From Actinomycetota bacterium (GTDB lineage: Bacteria > Actinomycetota > Thermoleophilia > Gaiellales > Gaiellaceae): DNA of 36,792 nucleotides. Shown piece by piece: positions 1 to 7,886 of this stretch (the stretch's first letter is position 1; every line of letters starts with the position of its first letter). The notes under the pieces were generated by a model, which worked only from the letters and a program-made list of their open reading frames with translations, was not told the DNA's origin and ran no database searches. The translations under genes were made by a program, and so were the position numbers. The stretch spans positions 1-36,792 of the forward strand of contig JACCXC010000095.1 of the NCBI GenBank assembly GCA_013697275.1, in the 5' to 3' direction.

Positions 1-956
1 TCACGTTCGCCGGCGCGCAGCGAGCTGAGGCTCGGCTCGTCCCGGCGGCGGGATTCGAGCTCGACCGATTCGCGGCCGCCGGCCTCCCCCGCAGGCCCGG
101 ACTCGCAGCGGTGCGCGCGCTCGGCACGGCGGCTCTGGCCGTTCCGGCCTGCCTCCGGATCCTGCGCCGGCGCGGCCCCGATGTCGTTCTCGGTGGAGGC
201 GGCTACGTCTCTGGGCCGATGACCCTGGCGGCCGCCCTCTCGAGGATCCCCGTCGCGCTCATGGAGGCCGACGCTCATCTCGGCCTTGCGAACCGGACCG
301 CAGCGCCTTTCGCGCGCCGGGTGTTCCTGGCCTTCCCCGTCGAAGGGCGCGAGGGAGGGAAGTACCGCGTCGTCGGGCGACCGATCCCGGAGCGGGCTCG
401 CCCCACGGAGCCCTCCGCTGCGCGGGAGCGGTTCGGCCTGCCGGCGGAGGGCTCGGTCGTCCTCGTCTTCGGGGGGAGCCAGGGCGCCCAGGCTCTGAAC
501 GAGGCGGCGGTCGAGGCCTTCGCGAGTGAGGGCCCGGGCGTGCTCCACCTGTGCGGCGAGGCGCATTTCGGGTCCCTGCGCGAGCGCGTTTCACGGCCCG
601 GCTACGTGCTCCTCCCGTTCACGGACGACTTCGGCGCGGCGCTCGCGGCTGCCGATCTCGTGGTTGCGCGGGCGGGCGGCTCCGTGTGGGAGGTCGCGGC
701 TGCCGGGAAGCCCGCGCTCGTCGTCCCGTACCCGCACGCCACGGCTGACCACCAGGCGAAGAACGCGCGCTTCTTCGAGCATGCAGGCGGCGCGCTCCTC
801 GTGGGCGAGCACGAGCTGAACCTGCGGAGGCAGGTCGGCGAGCTCCTCGGCGACCCGGGGCGCCTCGAGGCGATGCGCGCGGCGATGCTCCGGCTCGCCC
901 GGCCCGACGCGGCCGAGGTCGTCGCGGAGGAGGTGCTTGCCCTTGGCGGCGCTTGA
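1..956 (+). CDS. murG: UDP-GlcNAc:lipid I N-acetylglucosaminyltransferase, 5' truncated
   Basis: Adds GlcNAc to undecaprenyl-PP-MurNAc-pentapeptide (lipid I to lipid II) on the inner face of the membrane. The reading frame is open from base 3 without a start, so the N-terminus, including the first glycine-rich loop, lies outside the window. Visible are the GGGGYVSGP segment, the C-domain entry GGSQGAQALNEA, and the UDP-GlcNAc-site block RAGGSVWEVAAAGKP followed by HATADHQAKNARFF, all typical of MurG. An internal GTG at 111 is not the true start, because the residues before it still read as MurG. The stop at 954-956 lies inside murC, which fits translational coupling in the cell-wall cluster. 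Confidence 0.95.
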   Translation, partial: TFAGAQRAEARLVPAAGFELDRFAAAGLPRRPGLAAVRALGTAALAVPACLRILRRRGPDVVLGGGGYVSGPMTLAAALSRIPVALMEADAHLGLANRTAAPFARRVFLAFPVEGREGGKYRVVGRPIPERARPTEPSAARERFGLPAEGSVVLVFGGSQGAQALNEAAVEAFASEGPGVLHLCGEAHFGSLRERVSRPGYVLLPFTDDFGAALAAADLVVARAGGSVWEVAAAGKPALVVPYPHATADHQAKNARFFEHAGGALLVGEHELNLRRQVGELLGDPGRLEAMRAAMLRLARPDAAEVVAEEVLALGGA

Positions 957-2142
957 CGGGCGACGGATCTGGTTCGCCGGAATCGGCGGCGCCGGGCTCT
1001 CCGCCTACGCCATCGTCGCCCAGGCGTGGGGCGCCGACGTGGCGGGCTGGGATCGAAACGAGACGCCCTACCTGGCCCACGTTCGGGCCGCCGGGATCCC
1101 GGTCACCGTCGAACCGGAGCCTCCGGGCGCGCCGGCAGGCTACGAGATCGTCGTCTCGACCGCGTACGCGGGACGTGTGCCGGGGCGCTCGCGCGCCGAG
1201 CTCCTTGCCGAGCTCGCCGGCGCGGTACCCGCGATCGTCGTGTCAGGAGCGCATGGCAAGACGACGACGGCGGGGATGATCGCCTTCTGCCTCGATCGGC
1301 TGGGGAACGATCCGTCGTTTGCGATCGGCGGCGAGATCCCGCAGCTCGGCGGTCACGCGCGGGCTGGAAGCGGGTGGTTCGTGGTCGAGGGCGACGAGTC
1401 CGATCGCACGGTCTCCTCACTCCCCGCCGAGATCGCGGTGATCACGAACGTGGACCTCGACCATCACTCGACCTTCGCCTCCCGTGCCGAGGTCGAAGCC
1501 GTCTTCACGGAGTGGCTCGCGCGGTTCCCCGACGCGCGAGTCGTGCGAGGGGAGGAGCTCGAGCCGGTGGACTTCCCGCTCGCGGTCCCGGGCGAGCACA
1601 ACCGCCGGAACGCCGCTTGCGCGCTCGCGGCGCTCGAGCTGGCCGGGTTCGGGCACGAGGAGACTGGCGCGGCGCTCGGAGAGTTCCGCGGAGCGGCGCG
1701 CCGGCTCGAGCCCCGCGGTGAGGCCGGCGGCGTCCGGGTGCTCGACGACTACGCCCACCACCCGGCAGAGATCCGGGCCACCCTCGAGGCGGCGCGCGAT
1801 CTCGCCGCAGGCGGCCGCGTGCTCGTGCTGTTCCAGCCGCACCTCTATTCGAGAACCCAGCACCTCGCGCGCGAGCTCGCCGAGGCGCTTGCCCTGGCCG
1901 ACTTCGCCTGCGTGACCGACGTCTACCCCGCCCGTGAGGAGCGACTCGACGGCGTGGACGGGAAGCTCGTCGTCGACAGCCTCTGCGAGTTGCGCCCTGG
2001 GATGCCGGTGGGGTGGGCGCCCGGGGTGGAGGAGGGGGCCGAGCTCGTCGCGAGCGCCGCGCGCCGCGGCGACCTTCTCCTCGCCGTGGGCGCCGGCGAC
2101 GTCGACCGAGCCGTCCCGCTGATCCTCGAGCGGCTCGCGTGA
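943..2142 (+). CDS. murC: UDP-N-acetylmuramate--L-alanine ligase
   Basis: ATP-dependent ligase adding L-Ala to UDP-MurNAc in cytoplasmic peptidoglycan precursor synthesis. About 400 aa, near the family length but on the short side. The N-terminal Rossmann motif is GIGGAGLSAYA, the ATP P-loop is GAHGKTTTAGM, the central block is EGDESDRTV followed by NVDLDHHSTF, then EHNRRNAACALAA and the C-domain DDYAHHPAEI. Two TTG starts are possible, 937 and 943. I prefer 943 because GGAGGAGG at 926-933 then sits 9 nt upstream rather than 3. It overlaps the murG end, and its own stop overlaps the murB start as GTGA. Confidence 0.95.
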   Translation: MAALDGRRIWFAGIGGAGLSAYAIVAQAWGADVAGWDRNETPYLAHVRAAGIPVTVEPEPPGAPAGYEIVVSTAYAGRVPGRSRAELLAELAGAVPAIVVSGAHGKTTTAGMIAFCLDRLGNDPSFAIGGEIPQLGGHARAGSGWFVVEGDESDRTVSSLPAEIAVITNVDLDHHSTFASRAEVEAVFTEWLARFPDARVVRGEELEPVDFPLAVPGEHNRRNAACALAALELAGFGHEETGAALGEFRGAARRLEPRGEAGGVRVLDDYAHHPAEIRATLEAARDLAAGGRVLVLFQPHLYSRTQHLARELAEALALADFACVTDVYPAREERLDGVDGKLVVDSLCELRPGMPVGWAPGVEEGAELVASAARRGDLLLAVGAGDVDRAVPLILERLA

Positions 2143-3020
2143 AGGAGCACGTTCTGCTTTCTGGCTACACCACGCTCGGTACAGGCGGCCCTGCTCGCTG
2201 GCTGGGCGAGCCCGAGGAGGTCGCCGAGCTCGTCGAATTGCTGGCTCGGGCGCGCGCCGAGGGCCTGCCGGTCGCGCCGATCGGCCTCGGCTCGAACCTG
2301 TTGGTCGCCGACGAGGGCTTCGAGGGGCTTGCGCTCAAGCTCTCGGGCGAGTTGGCGGCTGCCCGTGCCGGCGAGGCCACGCTCGTTGCGGGTGGAGGAG
2401 CGCCGCTTGCCGTCTGTCTGCATCGCGCGCGGGCTGCCGGCCTGGGAGGCTTCGAGTTTGCGTGCGCGATCCCCGGTACGGTCGGCGGGGCCGTTTGGAT
2501 GAACGCCGGGGCGTATGGAAGCGACGTCTCGGCCGTTCTGACGCGGGCGCTCGTCGCGGATGCCGACGGGGCCGCCTGGCTCGCTCCCGCCGAGCTCGGG
2601 CTTCGCTACCGGCGCTCCGGCCTCCAGCGCGGCGAGGTGGTGGCGCGGGCGGAGTTCCACCTCAGCCAGCGGCCCGTGGAGGACATCAAGGCGACAGTGG
2701 CCGAAATGCAGGCGCGCCGAAAAGCCGCGCAGCCGACCAATCGGCGGACGTTTGGGAGCGTGTTCAAGAACCCCGAGCACGAGCTGACGGCCGGACGGAT
2801 GCTCGAGGCGTGCGGGTTGCGCGGGCACGCAATCGGAGGTGCCCGGATCTCGCCCAAGCACGCGAACTTCATCGAGAACGACGGCGACGCGCGCTCGGCC
2901 GACGCGGTCGCCCTGATCGCAGAGGCGCGTCGGCGGGCGCTTGAGCAGTTCGGCGTCCGGCTCGAGCCCGAGGTGCAGCTCGTGGGCGCGCTCGAGATCC
3001 CACCGCCGGTTTGGGGGTAG
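2139..3020 (+). CDS. murB: UDP-N-acetylenolpyruvoylglucosamine reductase
   Basis: FAD/NADPH enzyme that reduces UDP-GlcNAc-enolpyruvate to UDP-MurNAc. About 293 aa, matching the shorter type II MurB. FAD-binding motifs PIGLGSNLLV and IPGTVGGAVWMNAGAYG are present. The catalytic set is visible: Arg in LRYRRS, the proton-donor Ser in FGSVFKNP, and Glu in RLEPEVQLVG. GTG 2139 overlaps the murC stop as GTGA. The open frame runs further upstream (to 2013), but that part is murC shadow. Placement between murC and ftsQ is common in clusters of this kind. Confidence 0.95.
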   Translation: MKEHVLLSGYTTLGTGGPARWLGEPEEVAELVELLARARAEGLPVAPIGLGSNLLVADEGFEGLALKLSGELAAARAGEATLVAGGGAPLAVCLHRARAAGLGGFEFACAIPGTVGGAVWMNAGAYGSDVSAVLTRALVADADGAAWLAPAELGLRYRRSGLQRGEVVARAEFHLSQRPVEDIKATVAEMQARRKAAQPTNRRTFGSVFKNPEHELTAGRMLEACGLRGHAIGGARISPKHANFIENDGDARSADAVALIAEARRRALEQFGVRLEPEVQLVGALEIPPPVWG

Positions 3021-3051
3021 GAGCGCCGCGCGCCGCGGCGAAGCACGGTCC

Positions 3052-3894
3052 ATGACCCGTCGCGCCGTTGCCCTGGCGCTCGTTCGCACGCCGCCGCTCC
3101 GGCCGTCGCTCCGCCTGCCGTCGCTCCGCCTGCCGTCGCTCCACCTGCCGTCGCTCCGGCGCCCGAGCGGCCGCGCTCTCGCGATCGCGGGGGGTGTCCT
3201 GGCTGGCTTCCTCCTCGCGTACGCGGTCGCGCGTGAGACCTCGGCCTTCGAAATTCAAAGCGTGGAGCTCACGGGTGCGTCCCCCGAGGTGGCGGCCGCC
3301 ACGCGCGAAGCTCTGCGGCCGCTCGTCGGCACGAGCCTCATGCAGATCGACGCCCGTGAGGTCGAGCGCCGACTCGCGCGCCTTTCGACCGTGCAATCGG
3401 CGAGTGTCGACCGGTCGTTCCCGCATGCCTTGCGCGTGCGCGTGGTCCCCGAGCAAGCAGTAGCCGTCTACCGGAACGGCACGAATGCCTGGCTCGTGGC
3501 GGAGAGCGGTCGGGTAGTCGCCGCCGTCGAGCCCTGGGCGCGCGCCCGCCTCCCCCGCATCCGGATCCCCGAGCCGGTGCGGCCGGCGCCGGGGCAGTCG
3601 CTGCCAGCGCCCGCCGGAATTGCGCTCGCGGTCATCCACTCGCTGCCTAGGCGATTTCCCACTCCGGTTCTCTTTGCGCGCGTCGAGGCCAACGGGGAGG
3701 CGGCAGTCGTCGTCCAGGGTCGGGTCGAGATCCGCCTCGGCGAGCCGACGCAGCTTCGCCAAAAGCTCGCTGCAGCCGGGGCGGTCCTGCGCACGATCTC
3801 GGTGGACGAGCTTGCAACCCTGGCTTACCTGGACGCCAGCCTGGCCGGACGTGTCGTCGCAGGCATGAAGTCTCAACCTGTAAGTGAGAGTTGA
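3052..3894 (+). CDS. ftsQ: Cell division protein FtsQ/DivIB
   Basis: Bitopic divisome protein linking FtsL/FtsB-type partners. About 280 aa. A basic, proline-rich cytoplasmic tail (residues 1-45) carries a pentapeptide repeat. One membrane segment follows (ALAIAGGVLAGFLLAYAVA), then a POTRA domain beginning FEIQSVELTGAS and a DivIB-type beta domain (VRVVPEQAVAVYRNG through EIRLGEPTQLRQKL). ATG 3052 lies 31 nt after murB without a clear Shine-Dalgarno, so the start is reasonable but not proven. Sequence identity in this family is low; the call rests on topology, the POTRA pattern and its place before ftsZ. Confidence 0.88.
   Translation: MTRRAVALALVRTPPLRPSLRLPSLRLPSLHLPSLRRPSGRALAIAGGVLAGFLLAYAVARETSAFEIQSVELTGASPEVAAATREALRPLVGTSLMQIDAREVERRLARLSTVQSASVDRSFPHALRVRVVPEQAVAVYRNGTNAWLVAESGRVVAAVEPWARARLPRIRIPEPVRPAPGQSLPAPAGIALAVIHSLPRRFPTPVLFARVEANGEAAVVVQGRVEIRLGEPTQLRQKLAAAGAVLRTISVDELATLAYLDASLAGRVVAGMKSQPVSES
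3103..3162 (+). repeat. Four 15-bp tandem repeats inside ftsQ
   Basis: Four consecutive 15-bp units of the form CCGTCGCTCCGCCTG. The first two are identical, the third has one change, and the fourth diverges at its end. They encode Pro-Ser-Leu-Arg/His-Leu repeats in the cytoplasmic tail of FtsQ just before its membrane segment. A half unit precedes them (CCGCTCCGG). In-frame tandem units like this can expand or contract without a frameshift. Confidence 0.9.
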
Positions 3895-3928
3895 GAGTTG
3901 GCGGGTAAACTCCCTGCAACCACGCTGA

Positions 3929-3957
3929 TTGACACGGTGATCGGCGGCGCGTAGGCT
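3929..3957 (+). promoter_or_regulatory. Sigma70-type promoter for ftsZ
   Basis: TTGACA at 3929-3934, a 17-nt spacer, then TAGGCT at 3952-3957. This is a perfect -35 with optimal spacing and an actinobacterial-type TANNNT -10 box. Transcription should begin near 3964, giving a leader of about 23 nt before ATG 3987 with no obvious Shine-Dalgarno. It lies wholly in the 92-bp gap between ftsQ and ftsZ, so ftsZ can be expressed apart from the mur genes. Confidence 0.75.
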
Positions 3958-3986
3958 CTTCCGCAAGCTCAACCCGAGCTTCAACC

Positions 3987-5051
3987 ATGAGAGACCAGAC
4001 AGGCAGCTACCTCGCAGTCATCAAGGTCGTCGGCATCGGCGGCGGCGGTTCGAACGCCGTCAACCGGATGGTCGACGCCGGCCTCAAGGGCGTCGAGTTC
4101 ATCGTGGTGAACACGGATGCGCAGGCCCTGCTCATGTGCGACGCGGACATGAAGCTGCATATCGGCGCCCAGGCGACGCGCGGGCTCGGCGCCGGCGCGA
4201 ACCCCGAGGTGGGCCGCCAGGCGGCGATGGAGAGTCGCGACGAGGTGAAGGACGCGCTGAAGGGCGCCGACATGGTCTTCGTCACGGCCGGCGAGGGCGG
4301 CGGGACGGGAACAGGCGGGGCGCCGGTCGTGGCCGAGACGGCCCGCGAGCTCGGCGCGCTGACCGTGGGCGTCGTCACGCGACCGTTCTCCTTCGAGGGT
4401 CGCAAGCGGGCCGAGCAGGCGCAGCTCGGGATCTCCGAGCTCCAGGACAAGGTCGACACGCTGATCGTCATCCCGAACGACCGCTTGCTTCAGGTGGTCG
4501 AAGCCCAGACGTCCGTTATGGACGCGTTCCGGATGGCGGACGACGTCCTCCGCCAAGGCGTGCAGGGGATCACAGACTTGATCACGGTGCCGGGTCTCGT
4601 CAATCTCGACTTCGCTGACGTGCGAACGATCATGCGCGACGCCGGCTCGGCGCTCATGGGAATCGGCGAGGCCGACGGCCCGAACCGCGCCGCAGAGGCG
4701 GCGCGGGCTGCAGTCTCTTCCCCACTGCTCGAAGCCTCGATCGAAGGCGCAACCGGCGTCCTCCTGAACATCAGCGGCGGCCCCGAGATCGGACTCTTCG
4801 AGGTCAACGAGGCAGCCGAGGTGGTCACTGGCGCCGCCGACCAGAACGCGAACGTGATCTTCGGCGCCGTGATCGACGAGGCGCTCGGCGGGAGCGTCCG
4901 CGTCACCGTGATCGCGACGGGCTTCGATGCGCGGTACCGGCGCGAGCGGCGCGAGCGCCCCGAGGAGTCGGCGAGCCCGGCTCCGCGCGAGCGCCAAGGC
5001 TTTGATGTTCCCCGGGATATCCTCGAAGTCCCCTCGTTCCTGCGCGATTAG
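3987..5051 (+). CDS. ftsZ: Cell division GTPase FtsZ
   Basis: Tubulin-like GTPase that forms the Z ring. 354 aa. The N-terminal nucleotide loop [13 protein letters not shown] is present, as are the tubulin signature GGGTGTG at about residues 104-110 and the T7-region block [12 protein letters not shown] that supplies the catalytic Asp to the next subunit. After a short variable linker the protein ends in a conserved tail ([11 protein letters not shown]) used to bind partners such as SepF or FtsW. No ftsA is present in this cluster, as in other actinobacteria. The genes usually found downstream in such clusters (pgeF-like, sepF) are replaced here by tryptophanase. Confidence 0.98.
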   Translation: MRDQTGSYLAVIKVVGIGGGGSNAVNRMVDAGLKGVEFIVVNTDAQALLMCDADMKLHIGAQATRGLGAGANPEVGRQAAMESRDEVKDALKGADMVFVTAGEGGGTGTGGAPVVAETARELGALTVGVVTRPFSFEGRKRAEQAQLGISELQDKVDTLIVIPNDRLLQVVEAQTSVMDAFRMADDVLRQGVQGITDLITVPGLVNLDFADVRTIMRDAGSALMGIGEADGPNRAAEAARAAVSSPLLEASIEGATGVLLNISGGPEIGLFEVNEAAEVVTGAADQNANVIFGAVIDEALGGSVRVTVIATGFDARYRRERRERPEESASPAPRERQGFDVPRDILEVPSFLRD

Positions 5052-5094
5052 CCGTAGCGCGGCCTCGCCCCTGACGCGGTAGAACACGCAAGTC

Positions 5095-6510
5095 GTGCGA
5101 GCTCCCCGCGAGCCTTTCCGCATCAAGATGGTCGAGCCGATCCGGCTCACGACGCGCGCCGAGCGGGAGACGGCGCTCGCCCAGGCGGGTTGGAACGTCT
5201 TCCAGCTCTCGGCGAGCGACGTCGAGCTCGACCTGCTGACGGACTCCGGCACCGGCGCCATGAGCCAGGAGCAGTGGGCGGCGCTGATGATCGGTGACGA
5301 GTCCTACGCGGGGTCGAAGAGCTTCCAACGCTTCCGCGAAGCCGTCCGGGAGGTGCTCGGATTCCCGTTCGTCGTACCGGCGCACCAGGGCCGCGGGGCG
5401 GAAGGGGTGTTCTTCGGGGCGGTGATCGACCCGGGCGAGATCGTCCCGTCGAACGCGCACTTCGACACGACCCGCGCGCACATCGAGATCCGCGGCGGCA
5501 TCGCACTCGACCTGCCCGTGCCCGAGGCACTCGACCCACGGCTCGAGGCGCCGTTCAAGGGCGACATGGACGTCGACGGGCTGGTCGAGCTTCTCGACGG
5601 CCCGGACGGCGAGCGGGTCTCGATCGTGATGCTGACGATCACGAACAATGCGGGCGGCGGCCAGCCCGTCTCGCTGGCGAACATCCGCCGGGTCGCCGCC
5701 GTGGCGCGCGAGCACGGGAAGAAGTTGGTGCTCGACATCGCCCGCTTCGCCGAGAACGCCTGGTTCATCCGCGAGCGCGAGGCCGGCTACCACTCCACGC
5801 CGCTGCCTGAGGTCGTGCGGGAGATGCTCGCCCCGGCTGATGCCGTCCTTATGAGCGCGAAGAAGGACGCGATCGCGAACATCGGCGGGTTCGTCGCGGT
5901 GGGGGAGGACGAGGAGTTCTTTCACCGGCTCCAGGCTCGCGGGATCGTGTCGGAAGGGTTCCCCACGTACGGCGGCCTGGCGGGCCGCGATCTCGACGTG
6001 ATCGCCGTCGGACTGCGCGAGGTGCTCGAGGAGCCGTACCTCCGCTACCGGATCGGTCAGGTCGCCTACCTCGGCTCGATCCTCTCCGAGGCCGGTGCGT
6101 CGGTCGTGCAACCCGTGGGCGGGCATGCGGTGTACCTGGATGCCGGGGCAACCCTTCCACACGTGCCAGTGGAGCAGTTCCCGGCCTGGGCGCTCTCGTG
6201 CTCGCTCTACCTCGCAGGCGGCGTCCGGGCCGCCGAGATCGGCTCGGTCATGGCGGGACGTGACCCGGAGACGGGCGAGAATCGGCACCCGCCGCTCGAG
6301 CTCGTCCGCCTCGCCGTGCCGCGGCGCGTCTACACCTCGCGCCAGCTCGAGCAGGCAGCGGACGCGGTCGCTGCAACGCTCGCCGAGGCGGAGAGCGTGC
6401 GCGGTTTCGAGCTCGTCGAGGAGGCCCCCGTCCTGCGCCACTTCACCGCGCGCTTCGTTCCGCTCGATCGGCGCCTGGCGAGCCTCAGCGCCGAAGCCGG
6501 GTCGGTCTGA
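5095..6510 (+). CDS. tnaA: Tryptophanase (beta-eliminating lyase)
   Basis: PLP enzyme cleaving L-tryptophan to indole, pyruvate and ammonia. 471 aa, the usual length. The N-terminus EPFRIKMVEPI is typical of the tryptophanase/tyrosine phenol-lyase family, and the PLP lysine is in MSAKKDAIANIGGF. Two positions favour tryptophanase: FDTTRAH has Asp where tyrosine phenol-lyase has Thr124, and RAAEIGS has Ile where tyrosine phenol-lyase has the phenol-binding Arg381. The GTG start at 5095 has no Shine-Dalgarno. TAGAAC at 5080-5085, nine bases upstream, may be a -10 for a nearly leaderless mRNA. I saw no TnaC-like leader peptide in the 43-bp gap after ftsZ. Confidence 0.88.
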   Translation: MRAPREPFRIKMVEPIRLTTRAERETALAQAGWNVFQLSASDVELDLLTDSGTGAMSQEQWAALMIGDESYAGSKSFQRFREAVREVLGFPFVVPAHQGRGAEGVFFGAVIDPGEIVPSNAHFDTTRAHIEIRGGIALDLPVPEALDPRLEAPFKGDMDVDGLVELLDGPDGERVSIVMLTITNNAGGGQPVSLANIRRVAAVAREHGKKLVLDIARFAENAWFIREREAGYHSTPLPEVVREMLAPADAVLMSAKKDAIANIGGFVAVGEDEEFFHRLQARGIVSEGFPTYGGLAGRDLDVIAVGLREVLEEPYLRYRIGQVAYLGSILSEAGASVVQPVGGHAVYLDAGATLPHVPVEQFPAWALSCSLYLAGGVRAAEIGSVMAGRDPETGENRHPPLELVRLAVPRRVYTSRQLEQAADAVAATLAEAESVRGFELVEEAPVLRHFTARFVPLDRRLASLSAEAGSV

Positions 6511-6540
6511 ACAGCCCGCCGCAGGGTCGAGCTCGAGACG

Positions 6541-6569
6541 GGCACGAAACGGCACGAATCCGGCACGAA
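6541..6569 (+). repeat. Three GGCACGAA direct repeats upstream of gcvT
   Basis: GGCACGAA occurs at 6541-6548, 6551-6558 and 6562-6569, so successive copies begin 10 and 11 bp apart, about one helical turn. They lie in the 184-bp gap between tnaA and gcvT, about 110 bp upstream of the putative gcvT -10. The phasing would suit an activator or repressor array, but no protein is implied by the sequence. Between them and gcvT lies a possible hairpin, GGGGAC (6615-6620) with GTCCCC (6631-6636), that could end the tnaA transcript but has no T tract. Confidence 0.6.
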
Positions 6570-6678
6570 GCGTTACCCACACGCGCGCCGACGGGCGCTA
6601 CGCTGAACCGCGAGGGGGACTCTCGAGGGGGTCCCCGGGGGATCGGTCTCGCGCGCGCGAGGGCTCGGGGCTCCTGAG

Positions 6679-6684
6679 TAGGAT
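6679..6684 (+). promoter_or_regulatory. Candidate -10 box for the gcv operon
   Basis: TAGGAT lies 10 nt before the GTG start of gcvT, predicting a leader of only about four bases. There is no convincing -35 at the usual distance. I looked for a glycine riboswitch in the whole gap and did not find its core sequences. Confidence 0.5.
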
Positions 6685-6694
6685 TGCGCCGCCC

Positions 6695-7723
6695 GTGCAG
6701 ACCCTCCGCCGCACGCCTCTCCACGATCGTCACGCCGCGCTCGGCGCTCGGCTCGTGCCGTTCGTCGGCTGGGAGATGCCGGTCCAGTACACCTCCATCG
6801 GCGAGGAGCACCGAGCGGTGCGGACGGCCGCGGGCGTCTTCGACGTGTCGCACATGGGACAGCTCGACCTGGACGGGCCTGGGGCGCATGACTACCTCCA
6901 GGGGCGCCTCTCGAACGACCTCGACCGAATCGGACCCGGCCAGGCTCAGTACACCCTTCTGACGAATGAGCGCGGGGGCGTGATCGACGATCTCATCGCC
7001 TACCGGCGTGGGCCGGAGAGCTACCTCCTGGTCGTGAACGCCTCGAACGTGGAGTCGGACCACGCCGCGCTCTCCGAGACGCGCGACGCCTCGCACGAGT
7101 GGGCCCTTCTCGCTGTGCAGGGACCGCAGGCGCTCGAGCGGCTCGGCATCGAAGTTGCTCCCTTCACCTTTCGCGAGGCCGAGGTACTTGGCGTCGAGTG
7201 CCTCGTCGCGGGCACCGGCTACACGGGCGAGCGCGGCTGCGAGCTCGGCTGCGCTCCCGACGATGCGCCGCGGCTCTGGGACGCCATCCTCGAACGCGGT
7301 GTCGTCCCGTGCGGCCTCGGCGCGCGTGACACCCTCCGCCTCGAGGTCTGCTATCCGCTGCACGGAAACGAGATCTCGCCCGACCGGACACCCATCGAGG
7401 CCGGTCTCGGCTGGGCCTGCGTCCTCGACAAGGAGTTCACGGGCGTCGGCGTCCTCCGCGAGCAGAAGAAGCATGGCCCGTCGCGGCGGCTGGTTGCGTT
7501 CGTGATGGAGGACAAAGGGATTCCCCGCCAGGGGATGCCGGTTGAGGAGGGCGGCGAGGTCACGTCGGGCACGCTCTCACCGTTCCTCGACCAGGCGATC
7601 GGCCTCGGGTACGTGGAGAGCGCACTCGCGGAGCCCGGCACGGAGATCACGATCGACCTTCGCGGCCGCCCGCGTCGCGCGCGTATCGTCAAGAAGCCGT
7701 TCTACAAGCGAGAGGAGAGCTAG
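6695..7723 (+). CDS. gcvT: Aminomethyltransferase (glycine cleavage T protein)
   Basis: Moves the aminomethyl carbon from lipoylated GcvH to tetrahydrofolate, releasing ammonia and making 5,10-methylene-THF. 342 aa. It starts [21 protein letters not shown], the normal T-protein N-terminus, then shows FDVSHMGQ, the folate-domain run [26 protein letters not shown] and the C-terminal barrel ([17 protein letters not shown]). GTG 6695 was chosen because the open frame upstream lacks T-protein similarity. First gene of a T-H-PA-PB operon. Its stop TAG lies in a CTAG that flanks an inserted element. Confidence 0.96.
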   Translation: MQTLRRTPLHDRHAALGARLVPFVGWEMPVQYTSIGEEHRAVRTAAGVFDVSHMGQLDLDGPGAHDYLQGRLSNDLDRIGPGQAQYTLLTNERGGVIDDLIAYRRGPESYLLVVNASNVESDHAALSETRDASHEWALLAVQGPQALERLGIEVAPFTFREAEVLGVECLVAGTGYTGERGCELGCAPDDAPRLWDAILERGVVPCGLGARDTLRLEVCYPLHGNEISPDRTPIEAGLGWACVLDKEFTGVGVLREQKKHGPSRRLVAFVMEDKGIPRQGMPVEEGGEVTSGTLSPFLDQAIGLGYVESALAEPGTEITIDLRGRPRRARIVKKPFYKREES

Positions 7724-7883
7724 TGCCCCTTCAGGCGATCGAAGCCCGCCTCTGGCCCGCGATCACGCGGCGCCAGAGCCCACCCTCGCACTTGCCAAGG
7801 CGGCCAGCCTTGACTGCGGTCGAGTGCGAACTCTGGCTTGGTGCTCGCGACCCAGAGACTGGGCACGATCACCTGAAGGGACA
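7724..7883. mobile_element. MITE-like 160-bp element with 18-bp terminal inverted repeats
   Basis: The left end TGCCCCTTCAGGCGATCG (7724-7741) and the reverse complement of the right end, TGTCCCTTCAGGTGATCG (7866-7883), match at 16 of 18 bases. CTAG stands on both sides (7720-7723 and 7884-7887), as a target duplication would. Inside are more complementary arms: GCCC/GGGC, TCTGG/CCAGA, a CCGCG-ATCA-CGCGG hairpin (7757-7770), GCCAGAG/CTCTGGC (7772-7778 with 7831-7837), TCGCACT/AGTGCGA (7786-7792 with 7823-7829) and CAAGGC/GCCTTG (7796-7801 with 7807-7812). No gene is encoded. Removing it with one CTAG would restore a TAGTG overlap between gcvT and gcvH. It could instead be a fixed structured RNA. 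Confidence 0.75.
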
Positions 7884-7886
7884 CTA

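Noticed and set aside
5052-5094. TnaC-type leader peptide before tryptophanase
   Set aside because: The 43-bp gap is too short and holds no ORF with the needed Trp codon and Pro stop context.
6511-6694. Glycine riboswitch before gcvT
   Set aside because: Looked for the conserved tandem core elements and did not find them.
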